Assembly (NCBI GenBank): GCA_036362985.1
Contig: JAYGXS010000003.1
Span: forward strand, 3,663,022 to 3,727,021
Length of the DNA stretch: 64,000 nucleotides
Source: Ligula intestinalis
Lineage: Eukaryota; Platyhelminthes; Cestoda; Diphyllobothriidea; Diphyllobothriidae
Reading direction: 5' to 3'
A model generated the notes under the pieces. That model was not told the DNA's origin. It saw only the letters and a list, made by a program, of their open reading frames with translations, and searched no databases. A program made the translations under genes and the position numbers. How positions within the stretch are numbered: position 1 is the first letter of the stretch; each line of letters opens with the position of its first letter. This document shows, piece by piece, positions 54,565 to 64,000 of this stretch.

Positions 54565-56310
54565 ATCAATCTAGAATTCCCCAGATGACTGCCAGGCATA
54601 TACTATCCTAGTAGTCATTCTTGTTGCCGCAGTGTGACTTTTCCTAGCCAATGGAAAGGCATGCAGGTAGGCAAAAGCGAGCATCCTAGTAGGACTGATT
54701 GCCAAAGACCATTCCCTCGCTCGCTGGATAGACGAAAGGAAATGAATTAACGACTGCAGCGCTCCACCCAGCCGTGCGCCACAGGTTTCATAGGACCGTT
54801 TGAACTTAATCCGAAGGTCGACCCAGGCTATTTTTGGCAAAGGCATTCGAGCGGCGCGCAAACCAGAGCGAAAAAATTCCATTCGGGCGCTGCAGTTGAC
54901 ATGAACAATATCCGGACATTGCTACACACCACGGAGCGAGTTGGCTGTTGTCTAAATAACCAAGTATAGACTTAATACTCACCTACCTTGTTTACACATA
55001 AATTAAAGCACCAGCTGCTAACAAAATAAGACACAAGTTAACTGTAAAATCCGCGTTCGTTTACCAAATGTTCGTAGAATAAAACAACGAGGACGACCGT
55101 GTTGACCAACTAATCTGGTAAACAGAACTACAAGCCGAAGTAGGACACTTAGTAACGATAAAGGGTCTTTAAATTGAATTTAAAAGGATCGTCCCAAAAA
55201 ATTTCGAATACAGTCACAAAGCACTTCTCAGGATCGAGGAGTTTAAGTAGATATTACTCGTACTTGATACGGCTGTGATCATGCCTGATCTAGCCAGCCT
55301 CAACGATTTCACGGGTGGTACCTCTCCACGTGTGACGATTGGCGGCAGCGGATCTGAAAAGCTCCACCCATTTTCTTCGCTAGCGACGGAGACCTAAAAC
55401 CGAAGGTTTAAGCACCGTTTTTATGTATTGACGAACGGTGTAAAGTCGAGTTTGGAGTTGCTCTCCTCTTCGACGTCTCCAAGTGGTTAATGGTTTCGGA
55501 TCGAGGGCAGGATAACAAAGCTCGTGAGGCGGACGACGGAGAGCGCGCCCAAAACAACTTAATCGTCTTTCTTAAATGGCCTGAGATATCCTCGCAATAC
55601 TGTCACGAGTGCAGACTCTCTCATTTGAGACGAAGCCGGTATACTTTACCCTAAGGAAGGTCCTCAGACCGCGGTAGTAAAGCATTTCCCTAGACTTCGC
55701 GCAAAGCTTAGCATTCACATCTCTAAGGGAGGACTGACCGGACGGATGCGCGGTACACGCGTATCTTCGTGATGACGGAGATGTCGCATCGGGTCCATGG
55801 GCGCTTTCGAAGGATTTACAAAACCGGCGGGCAACATCGATTCGGAAGGTAATGTTGTCCTTACTCTGTTTATTCGGTAGCAGCCCCGCCCCCAGCTATG
55901 TAAGGCTGTCTTCTTCGTCTCCTGCAGCTCGAGAATAATTTGGTCGTTCGGTATTTGCGCACAAGCCAAACGACGTAGCGAACTCATTCGCCGGTGACAC
56001 TACAGACCATAGATGACCAAAGCTTGAGGCTAGCAGGGATGAAGCGTTTAGAGAGAGGAAAGTTGAGGCAGAGGGCCCACAGGGAATGCCAATCACAGAT
56101 ATAAGACTATAAAGTTGAAACCTGTATGTTATATATCCAACTGCCAACATTAGTATCTCCTCAAGTAATAGCTAAAAGAAGTCGACAGCTTGGAGGCACT
56201 TCTCGAAGGACAGTGGGCAATAAAGCAGAAACGACAGGAAAATCGATGTGATGTATAGGGGGAGGAAAAAGGTCAAAATATAATGAAATCGTTCGAGTTT
56301 TACGCGAACT
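54565..56310. other. Intronic, no gene recognised
   Basis: Minus-strand frames at 54571-54882, 55715-55987 and 55896-56150 lack recognisable domains and conserved splice context. Confidence 0.35.
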
Positions 56311-56318
56311 TTACGTAC

Positions 56319-56523
56319 CAGACAAGACGGCGGTTTTGTGTAACCAGTTTCCCGCCCTGATCCATCGCCAGGTCACCTCTCCCAAGTCGTCGGGCTCGAT
56401 GATGACCACATTGACATTCTTCTCAAGGACAAAGTCCAGTTCACGGACAAAGTCCTCCGGTGAGTTGCGATTTTCGTAGACAGCCCGAATCACCGCAAAT
56501 GTCTTTTTACCACTGAGCATTTC
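56319..56523 (-). CDS. TMEM11: TMEM11 homologue, exon 1 of the recognised coding part
   Basis: This 205-bp exon encodes 68 codons plus the first base of a Gly codon. The acceptor GCACAG ends at 56524 and the donor GTACGT starts at 56318. The peptide opens EMLSGKKTFAVIRAVYENRN and contains FVRELDFVLEKNVNVVIIEP (human: IVIEP), GEVTWRWIRAGNWLHKTAVLS (human: ARWITVGNCLHKTAVLAG over the same span). It joins the 48073-48713 exon in frame. The ATG at 56520-56518 may be the start, giving a 280-residue protein, or about 199 without the insertion, close to human TMEM11 at 192. An exon further upstream is still needed, at least for the 5' UTR, because an acceptor precedes this ATG; I could not find it. 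Confidence 0.88.
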
Positions 56524-56529
56524 CTGTGC

Positions 56530-56545
56530 GGGGGGGGGGGGGGGG
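56530..56545 (-). promoter_or_regulatory. Homopolymeric C polypyrimidine tract at splice acceptor
   Basis: Sixteen consecutive G on the plus strand give an unbroken C tract on the transcribed strand, directly upstream of the GCACAG acceptor of the TMEM11 exon. Confidence 0.7.
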
Positions 56546-56549
56546 CAAA

Positions 56550-57525
56550 TTAAAGACAGAAAAAGACACGCTGAAAAAACTGGCGAGGCGAGAGACAGAG
56601 GAAGGCAAAAACCGCAGTACATCAGTGACTCAACCGGGCAAAAAATGATTCAGTGAATAAAAAATATGCAAAAAAGATGAACTGTTTAGACAGAAAAAAA
56701 GCTTAAATGGCGTCAATCGTATTAAGGAAATTCAGTGCATGGCGCCAAGGTGTTTGAGTATCGGGCAACGCCCTCACCGGGGACATATGCAGAGAGAGAG
56801 GGGGCTTAGCCACGATGTGCACTTCAAGTGGAACCGAGGTCACCAGGGCGTTGGCACTGGCAGTTAGACTATGTCAAAAGGCAACCGGATTTAGAGCAAG
56901 CGTGAGAACTGTTTGCGATAAAAGAAAGCGTTCTCGGAAAAAGGCTAAAAGTTGTAAACTCGGACCTGTGCTGACGAAACCGAGCACGTGAATCACGCAC
57001 GTGATTTGGAAACCGAGGTGGGAATGGGGCGGAACATCTCTCGGTAGCTGCAATGAGTGTTTAAATAACGCGAGTAACGGTAGAGAAGTGCGAACTCGTT
57101 GCAATAAACAAAAAGTTTACGGAAGAATCTAACAATTGTGAATGGGCTGTGTTAGCGACAGACAGGGAGATGGGAGCAGATGATGCGTGTAACTAAATCA
57201 CAAACGCCAAGTTAACGTCGGGGTGGATCAGATTAATGAGCACTGGTTGCTTTTGCGTTAGAGATCATAACAAAGACGATAAAAAGTCGTGAGTGTCGAC
57301 TCGTTGATTAACATTCAGTGATCGATAACGGAAATCACGCATTCTCGAGCCCTGCCAACAGTCACACAGCAGCCAGTAGTCTAGAAAGATAGTATTACCG
57401 GCAAAAACAAGGAAGACTGAAATGGTCATTTCTGGCTAATTAGCCGTCATCAGCCAGCCATATCCAGCCCCAAATGGTGTAAAGCCCGAGGCTCAAACCC
57501 TCGAACTTTTGATCAAAAGTCCAAC
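56550..57525. other. Upstream of TMEM11, no exon identified
   Basis: The missing 5' exon and promoter of TMEM11 may lie here or further right. I could not identify a donor with supporting coding sequence. Confidence 0.35.
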
Positions 57526-57530
57526 ACTTT

Positions 57531-57735
57531 AACGAGCCCATTGCGTAGTGGTTAGACCACTGGGATTCTAGCTAACAAGGTCGCGGGTTTTAACCTGGAG
57601 TGAGGCACCACTTGGGGTTGGGTATGGCTGGCTGATGACGGCTAATAAGCCAGAAACGGCCGTTCTAGTCTCCTTTGTCTTTGCCGGCAATGATACTTCA
57701 CAAAAGTATCTTATTAGTGGATGCGACTCATACGG
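57531..57735 (+). repeat. tRNA-derived SINE-like element (type II)
   Basis: A-box-like GCGTAGTGGTTAGACC and a decayed B box (GCGGGTTTTAACC) head the element. The body GGGTATGGCTGGCTGATGAC, GGCTAATAAGCCAGAAACGG, GTCTCC and TTTGCCGGCAATGATAC is the best-preserved type II body in the window. Confidence 0.65.
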
Positions 57736-57739
57736 AACG

Positions 57740-58675
57740 GAGTAAGCGGGCGCGGAGAATATCGCACAAGCCATGAACTTTCAAGAGACGACAAGTCGTG
57801 CGATAATTCATAACAGCAGATTGGTGCCATTTGCTCAAAGTTGTCTTCAGGTATTAGGACGATAAGATACCTTTAACTTATCTTGACAAAGCTTTGAGCA
57901 GAAACTTAGCCCCTTAGCGAACTTTTCGAAGCAATAACTTGTACTTTGTGTGATAACAGGTAACATTGTCGTCCTTATATACAACTACTTTCAAATAAAA
58001 ATTATTTTGTGACCGCATACGGCGCATTGCGCTGTTCAACGTAACTACTGGTAATACGTTTCCAAGCCGTCCCGACGCACAGCACTGAGGTATCGATTTC
58101 ACATTCACTTTTGTCAAACGCTACAGTTAGAGGTCTCACTATCAATTTTCGGGAAACGCCCCGAGAAGGTAGTTTTTGGTCGTTGTTCTTATGATAAAAG
58201 GCTAATGGACGTACAGTATAAGGTAAGCCACTCTATTTACTTTATGTGCGAGAGTGATCGATTTAAAGTTTACCTGTGGCTTTTTACCTAGTCTACAGAG
58301 GTATAGAGCCTACGAACGGTTCTCGGTTGTCGGAAACAACCTCCTAAACTGGCGACCAGAACGCTTTTGGATTACTAAAAGAAAACTGTGTAATATAGGT
58401 ACTTCGTTTGATAATCAGGGGCAGTCAAAACTTGGCCATAAAATATATCAGACAGTTAGCTGATCACAGGGGAACCAAGATAAACAACATTAAGTCGAGC
58501 TTTGTATTAAAAATTTCTTAAAAATGGATAACAGTTCCAATTAGTGGTTTAGACAAAAAAAGGCGTCGAAATTGAAAACTGGGGCTGCAATGACATTCAA
58601 TACATTTTGGCGTTCAGAAAAGAATAGGAGTGTGACATGCTTCAAAAGGACGATTATGGCGTTAATACTACGTTA
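57740..58675. other. No gene seen
   Basis: Short frames only; no repeat recognised. Confidence 0.35.
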
Positions 58676-58677
58676 AA

Positions 58678-58745
58678 TAGACGAAGAGAGGTAATAAATC
58701 AGAAATAGCCATCCCAATCTCCCGTAAATTCGTCGGCACAATCTT
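58678..58745 (+). repeat. SINE-like type II body fragment
   Basis: AATAAATCAGAAATAGCCATC, CCAATCTCCCGT and TCGTCGGCA match 41461-41510. Confidence 0.55.
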
Positions 58746-58789
58746 GCTTAACGTTCTTATTTTTGGGAGACTGCCTGTGAGGGCACTAT

Positions 58790-59110
58790 GTTGAGCCCCA
58801 TGGCACAATGAGGCGAGTACTTCACACAACGTGATCAGTGAGCGCCACCCCATTGAAAGGAGCCGAACCCTCAACGGCTGCATAGCTCAGCAGCATAGAC
58901 CGAAGAAACCTGTCTTGACTTTTAGCTGGTGCGTACATCAGGCACGCGCTCCTACACGCAATAGATGCGCTGGACCAACACGGGGGCCAGATCAGGGTGT
59001 GGCAGGTGCGCACTCACACCAAAGGCCACACATGGAGAGGGGTGGGTGTTGGTACGCCCAGGCGCAGCTTAACGTTGCGGCCGACATTTTCGCCTAATCC
59101 CGCCTCCAGG
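58790..59110. repeat. Unclassified GC-rich segment
   Basis: ATGCGCTGGACCAACACGGG resembles, in reverse complement, GTGTTGGTCCAGCGCAT near 53423. No coding domain was recognised. Confidence 0.4.
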
Positions 59111-59114
59111 TCCT

Positions 59115-61675
59115 CGACTTTTTCATGACACCGGGTTCATACGGGTTAGACAACAGAAAATGTGGTACATACTGCGCAAGTTTACGATAGCTATAAAGTA
59201 AGTTACACGTAAGTCATCGTCCTTACGCCCACCCTGCTGAGGCAACAGAGTGGACATAGGTGAACTGCCGTGCGTATGAGGGGTTCTCCTATAATGACCT
59301 CTATTTATCTTGCTTATAATGATGCTGTGGCATTGCGAATGCGTAAAGGTTGTGCCTGCTAGCATATCTAATATGTCACGCCCTTTGGCAAAGGGAATTC
59401 GTTTGGTAAATAAAGTCTACGAAACTCCATGTGATGCGGCATCCTGTGGTCAGATTAGGAAATTTGCCTCCATATGTGTTCATGAAAATAAACTGCTAAC
59501 GAAAGGGTTAAACCACTTGTCCCAAGAAGTCACGCATACTGTGGGTACTGGAAACATCATTTCTTGTGCCGATGTTCACGCCGCTGGTGCGTAATCATCT
59601 TATTACGATAATTTTAGGGACTATATACGCAGATGACTCATACAGCCATCGGTATATCGAATTGGAGACTACACAAAAAATCCAGAGGCGGGATATACGG
59701 CACTATACGGCGGCCCCTCAATGATACACGATAAAAGGCTACGCAAGTGTTGATTCAAGGGCGCACCTTAATTTGGCTGTTTTGCGCACGTAATAGGTGC
59801 CTAACGACAGCGTGGAGAACGAGTGCTGAACATTTATGGGATAAAGACCTTTATCCGCTTAAAGAACTGATTTGACTTCAAAAAAGATATTTGTCCGGTC
59901 GTTTTTAATGAGAACTGACGAACGTGGACTGTGTACGTAGGTCACTAGTGAGTTTTCATTAACCTGCAATTATCTGAACAGCTGTGCCATAAATAAGCAG
60001 CAGACAAAACCGACAGCTCAGTCTATTAAGTATTACACTTGGTCATGCATTTGCTGAACTTATAACAAATAAAGGACACAAATTTGGCACTCATTTGTGA
60101 GCAATCTATAATCGCAAACTCGGCTAGGATGTGTAGTACAGGTTAGCGGTTGAGTGCTTACGTTGCTGACGGGCTACAATAACTGGACAATTTGGTTGAT
60201 AGCACGTCAGGAGACGGGCAATAGTCAGCCTTCCGAAAAGACAAACGGTTTTGATTGACGTCGATAATGCTAACAGAGATTACGGGAAGGATTACTCCGG
60301 GAAAATTATTCGATGCTAGCATCCTTTTAGGTTTCCAAATCGGATGATAAAAAGAGCTTAGATAGTCTTTAGATAGGTAACTACGTACAGGAAGAGCAAG
60401 ACGGATTGTCTGCTAAGCTATAGTGTGAAATTTAAGGTAAAGAGATATGCAGATCTGATAGTTTTATTTGGGTTTCCCCGATAGCAATTTCCCCGAACAT
60501 TAACTTCTGCGCAGCTTGCATGCAGTGTTGAGCGGTAATCGTATGGTGATTGACGAAAGTTACAATCGGATGTAAACTCCAGCAACTAGGCTAGGAAGAG
60601 ATATGTTGCTGCACTAGAGTGAAATTCAAGATTAATTCAAGATTATCTCTATAAAATTGCTATCGAGGACAGCTAGCCGTCTCTGCCTGTGAATATTTTT
60701 GCGTCTACCTGGTGTAACAGTAAACCATACCATATGTTACACGCAGCTTTTACATTGATTCAAAAATAAATCAATAAAAAGACACAAGTATCGAATTAAT
60801 CAAGCAAAACAGGAGAACTTGTTACTGAAATTGAACTCACGATCATTTCAGAGGTTGACTCAGGCGCCAATCAGTACAGGTCAAGTCAGAGTGAAGCCCA
60901 AGGAACGATTAGGTTAAAAAAGACGAGGGAGGTCAGACGGTCGTATTATCAAGGACTAGGTAATACATGACTTCTCTTTTTCGAAAATTGACCTCAATAC
61001 TGAACCTACGCCAAGTTCCTAATTACTCGCTAACATTATTTTTGGGCGATCCAGAACACCGGAAAGCAAACTGAAAACTCGCAGACAATAAAAGAGCACT
61101 GAAATTCTAAATACTGTTAAAAAAGGAATGAAGAGGGAACAAGAGTAAACGGAAATCATATCTATATTACAATTACCACGTTAAGGTTTGATGAAAACGC
61201 GCTTTAAGCGGGAATATGGCCTGGAAATCTAAGAAACTTTCGCTAATAATAGATAGCGATTTCATAGGCATAAGGAGTTAGCACATTTTTTTTTCTATGT
61301 AAGTCCCTGTGCTTCAGGTTCGTGAAAAATTATTCGGCGAATTACTTGTGTAGTGTCTGTCAGTGCAGTGCCACCGAGTCCAGACTTGGCCATGGCGTGG
61401 AATGACGTGGAAATATGGCGTGGTATCCAACACGATCGCCTCATTTGGCCAAGACATCTTAAATAATTGGGTAAGGTGGCTTCTTTCTTCTCGTTTTTTT
61501 TCATACCTTTGTATCTGCGAGTTCAGTCTCTCAGGCTGTCGGTTGTTATCGTACCATTACGTGCATCACGTCACATCTCTCATGTCTTAAAGAGCGTAAA
61601 CGAGAGAAGTCAACAGTCTATTTGTGTGCATAAGCATTTCCCACTACTATAGGCATTTAAGTGTAGGCTGGCTGT
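59115..61675. other. Intergenic, no gene recognised
   Basis: A 94-codon plus-strand frame at 59310-59594 and shorter frames near 61300-61650 have no recognised domain. The 60-61 kb part is AT-rich and featureless. Confidence 0.35.
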
Positions 61676-61679
61676 TTAC

Positions 61680-62525
61680 CCACCGATTGGGAATCTGCAT
61701 GAATTGCAGCGTTGTATAAAGGCGGCAGAAAGGTCTCTACAAACAATTATAGACCAACTCAGCCTTACGTCGATATGATGCAAAATTATGGAAGCAGAAG
61801 TTTATCGAGTGCTGATGCGCTTCTTAGAGCAGCATCGCTAAGATCAGATGCGCAGCATTGATTCTGCTGAGGCAGGTCCTACGTGACGAACTTACTCTAT
61901 TGTTTGGACCGTTGGACCCGGGCAATTGATGGAAGAAATCCGCTTCATATAGTCTGTTTTGACTTCAAGAATCCTTCGATGGTGTCCCACATCAAAGACT
62001 CCTACATAAACTCTGTCAAATAGGTGTAAGAGGAAATCTCAGGAAGTGTATTCGAAGCTTCCTTCTTGGCTGCCCTCAAACTGTTATGTCGATGTCCAGA
62101 CCGCAGATTTTGCGGTCGAGAGCGGTGTTCTCCAAGTCTATGTTTTTATCCAAATAATTTTAAGTCTGTATGCCAACGACAGCGTCCGTGAAGTGGATTT
62201 TGATGTTGCTATGTATGGCGACGACATTAGAATTTGGAACGGCATCAGAAATGCAGCTGATGAAAAGCATTTCCAGGCGAACCAAAACTGATTGAAAACA
62301 TGGTCTTATCACGGGTTTTTACCATTTAATGAGAACAAGTGCAGTATTCTACGAGTTGGCTGAATCAGCTCACGTAATGTTATGGTCAACTGATTAAAGG
62401 GCATCCAACTGCATAAGGTGGACGCGCAGGAAGATTTGAGATTATGGATCACGACATCTCTTAGTTCCTAAAGGCATTGTGCAAAAGAAGCCAAGTCTGC
62501 GATGTCCGTCCTGTACCATGTCAAA
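61680..62525 (+). pseudogene. Decayed CR1-type LINE reverse transcriptase
   Basis: The segment is collinear with 1500-650 of the minus-strand LINE. It starts at the DW-like ACCGATTGGGAATC, then TTGTATAAAGGCGGCAGAAAGG. It continues with TVD/RWTRAIDG-like sequence, HKLCQIGVRGNL, VYANDSVREVDFDVAMYGDD (catalytic FADD now YGDD), RIWNGIRNAADEKHF, and FNENKCSILRVG. Several stops and frameshifts are present, for example before LKTWSY. It is non-functional. Confidence 0.85.
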
Positions 62526-62612
62526 TGAGTTTCTTCGAATTAAGGCAAAGGTTTGCATCACATTTACATGCATGAATTGAAAAGAGGCAGGTTCAATCAG
62601 CGGAATCGGAGT

Positions 62613-62661
62613 TTTATTTGTCTGCGCATTCGAACTCTTGCGGGAGTCCAGCGTCAGAGAT
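62613..62661 (-). ncRNA. Hammerhead-like motif, decayed, at a PLE 3' end
   Basis: On the minus strand the motif reads CTGACGC (one base off CUGANGA), a GGACTC-loop-GAGTTC stem with a mismatch, then GAAT (box II mutated), and AATAAA 11 bases on. It is the sister of the 21044-21092 motif. Confidence 0.5.
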
Positions 62662-62664
62662 AAA

Positions 62665-63045
62665 AGCGTCAACAAAAGCAAGCAACATTTACAGGGGGAA
62701 GGTACCAATTAACCGTCATCGAAAGCAGTCAAAATAAACAGGGTGTGGGAGGTTAATTAACCGTCAAAGGAGTTTTTTACTGCCGATGTCAATTGTTTTA
62801 TAAGAGTTAACTGTTTATCATAATGATTTTTATTTTCACGATATCACTAAGTTTGTAACGACAGGGCCCCTTGGGCCTTAAATAAACAAATTATTTATTT
62901 ATTTATAAGCAAGCACATTTTTTTACAGACGAAGGGGCCAAGTAACCGTCAAGGAAAGCAAGCAACATATAAAGGGGGGGCAATTAACTGTTAACGAGAG
63001 CAAGCACACTGTATAGGGGAGAGATCAATTATCCGTCATAGGGGC
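62665..63045. repeat. Minisatellite of about 45 bp units
   Basis: Units of the form AGCAAGCAACATATA-GGGGG-CAATTAACCGTCA recur five times (AATTAACCGTCA near 62707 and 62755, AGTAACCGTCAA at 62941, AATTAACTGTTAA at 62982, AATTATCCGTCAT at 63028). The array is split by the insertion at 62770-62907. A related single unit lies at 21120-21215 beside the other PLE 3' motif. Confidence 0.6.
62770..62907 (+). mobile_element. LINE 3' tail inserted in the minisatellite
   Basis: The segment ends GACAGGGCCCCTTGGGCC, TTAAATAAA, then a (TTAT)n run. This is a typical CR1-type 3' terminus with a simple-repeat tail. Minisatellite units resume immediately afterwards. Confidence 0.55.
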
Positions 63046-63079
63046 GGGGGGGAAGGTAGGAGCGAGGGAAGGAGGGACA

Positions 63080-63405
63080 GGACCGCCAGTGCCATGAGTC
63101 CGGAGATACGCGCGCAGGACAACATATGAAGGCGCCAGCTCGATGCATCGGTTAACTCAGTTGTCATCCGACACCCAGGCTTCAATGAGCTCTCGGCCCG
63201 TCTTGCTGCTTGCGTAGGCAATTATCCTCGCGGCTGCGAAGTTGAACTCGCGACCCGCCCCGTAGGTGTAGGCGGCCACTTGCGAAAACTCATCACTCCG
63301 TCGAACAGCCGACTTGTGTTCCTGTATGCGCAAACCCAGCATGCGTCCTGTTCGTCCCGTGTAATTAAAGGGGCAGTTTAGACATGGTATGCAATACATC
63401 ACACC
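63080..63405 (-). pseudogene. PLE GIY-YIG endonuclease fragment (lineage 3)
   Basis: The minus-strand frame reads GVMYCIPCLNCPF, then NYTGRTGRMLGLRIQEHKS (YTG in place of YIG), EFSQVAAYTYGAGREFNF and GRELIEAWVSDDN. A stop then interrupts the conserved VNRCIELAPSYVVLR tail. The CxxC between the motifs and the arginine in LRIQEHK are as expected. The RT part is absent: a LINE begins on the other side at about 63405. Confidence 0.8.
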
Positions 63406-63642
63406 CGACTTCTACATGCCTTCTCACCACCCCGCCCATTCCTCCCAAACGCCCCAGAAGCTTATTTTGGTTTATCCTATCCTCATTTTTTACCTGCCTG
63501 AAAGCGAGGCCCCTAGATATCTCAGACCTTATCAGCCATCCATTATTGGCTGCCCATATGCTAACAGCTCCATACCCGTCAGTACTTATTCCATAAATAA
63601 TAACGGCCTACAGTTTGCCTACCCACCCTCAAATTCTTTTTT

Positions 63643-64000
63643 ATGAATAACGATAGCCATAGTCCTGCCACTCAAAAAACACTACATGTCATATTGCTTA
63701 ATGCCAAGTCTGTTATAAATAAAATGGCTCAACTGCGAGCTATTGCTTTTGAGATGACGCCCGATGTTATATGCATTACAGAATCTTGGACCCATCCAAT
63801 CATTTCTGACTCCTCCCTTATCATAGACGAGTATGATCTCTATCGTCACGATCGCATTAATAAGCGTGGTGGTGGTTGTCTTCGCTATATTAGAACGTCC
63901 TTTAGGCACTTTCCGTTTTATCTAAATAGCACGTCCTTCTCTCCAAATTACTGTTCCGCTTCTATTATCCTGTCGCCCCGGCAAAAGGCGATTATCGGAT
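63643..64000 (+). CDS. CR1-type LINE endonuclease (APE) N-terminus, runs off window
   Basis: From ATG at 63643 the frame is open to the window edge (119 codons). It reads TLHVILLNAKSVINKMAQLR, then TPDVICITESWTHPIISDSS, LIIDEYDLYRHDRINKRGGG and CLRYIRTSF. Asn in LLNAKS and Glu in CITESW are the conserved metal-site residues of the apurinic-like endonuclease that nicks target DNA for LINE integration. The 5' leader (about 63405-63642) abuts the truncated PLE. The rest of ORF2 lies outside the window. Confidence 0.88.
   Translation, partial: MNNDSHSPATQKTLHVILLNAKSVINKMAQLRAIAFEMTPDVICITESWTHPIISDSSLIIDEYDLYRHDRINKRGGGCLRYIRTSFRHFPFYLNSTSFSPNYCSASIILSPRQKAIIG

Larger units (their letters stand above)
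48714..56318 (-). other. TMEM11 intron, 7.6 kb, repeat-filled
   Basis: The donor GTACGT (56318 downward) and acceptor CAG (ending 48714) are both consistent, and phase 1 matches on the two sides. The intron holds an LTR-like segment, composite repeats, a His-codon microsatellite, a complete TIR element and a tRNA-derived element, all described separately. I saw no internal exon and none is needed for the alignment. Confidence 0.8.

Noticed and set aside
1..64000. CRISPR array, operon or prokaryotic system
   Set aside because: Direct repeats are irregular, introns and retroelements are present, and there are no bacterial gene arrangements.

Overview
This window looks like repeat-dense nuclear DNA of a flatworm, most likely a tapeworm, although a trematode cannot be excluded. 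The evidence is a mix of CR1-type LINE fragments, several lineages of Penelope-like elements (PLEs) with GIY-YIG endonuclease domains, tRNA-derived SINE-like repeats, many foldback elements, and one intron-split animal gene. Nothing prokaryotic is present: there are no operons, CRISPR arrays or rRNA genes. The species call is inference and no search could be run.

The only cellular gene I can name is a divergent TMEM11 (Drosophila PMI) homologue on the minus strand. It has two exons, 56319-56523 and 48073-48713, joined by a 7.6 kb GT-AG intron (phase 1) that is full of repeats. Its C-terminal exon carries a lineage-specific Ser-rich loop of about 89 residues with a His/Cys cluster. A second possible cellular fragment is an AT-rich, coding-like 52-codon stretch on the minus strand at 33540-33695, followed by a stop and an AATAAA.

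Layout. 0-5 kb: CR1 reverse transcriptase ORF, a (GTA)n run, a PLE GIY-YIG fragment, another LINE tail, and a second PLE lineage. 5-9 kb: foldback elements, a pogo-like MITE and the first copy of an unclassified 0.45 kb repeat. 9-13.5 kb: LINE tails, half of a TIR element and the second copy of the 0.45 kb repeat. 13.5-18 kb: foldback elements, quiet DNA and a two-unit 182 bp tandem repeat. 18-21 kb: AT-rich DNA with one LINE tail. 21-22.5 kb: a PLE 3' end and tRNA-derived repeats. 22.4-23 kb: a third LINE lineage. 24-31 kb: foldback family members and a pair of direct repeats. 31-32.2 kb: the best PLE open frame (RT C-terminus plus GIY-YIG). 32-41 kb: more foldback elements (two complete), a solo-LTR-like segment and SINE-like repeats. 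41.8-47.6 kb: four units of a tandemly duplicated PLE C-terminal module. 48-56.5 kb: TMEM11 with its repeat-filled intron. 57-61.7 kb: sparse DNA. 61.7-64 kb: a decayed CR1 copy, a PLE 3' end with a minisatellite, another PLE lineage, and the 5' endonuclease end of a CR1-type LINE running off the window.

The recurring non-gene theme is PLE 3' ends that carry hammerhead-ribozyme-like motifs ahead of AATAAA. A second theme is a foldback superfamily whose members share the terminus TATCGCAGGGG and a sub-terminal block but have different bodies.
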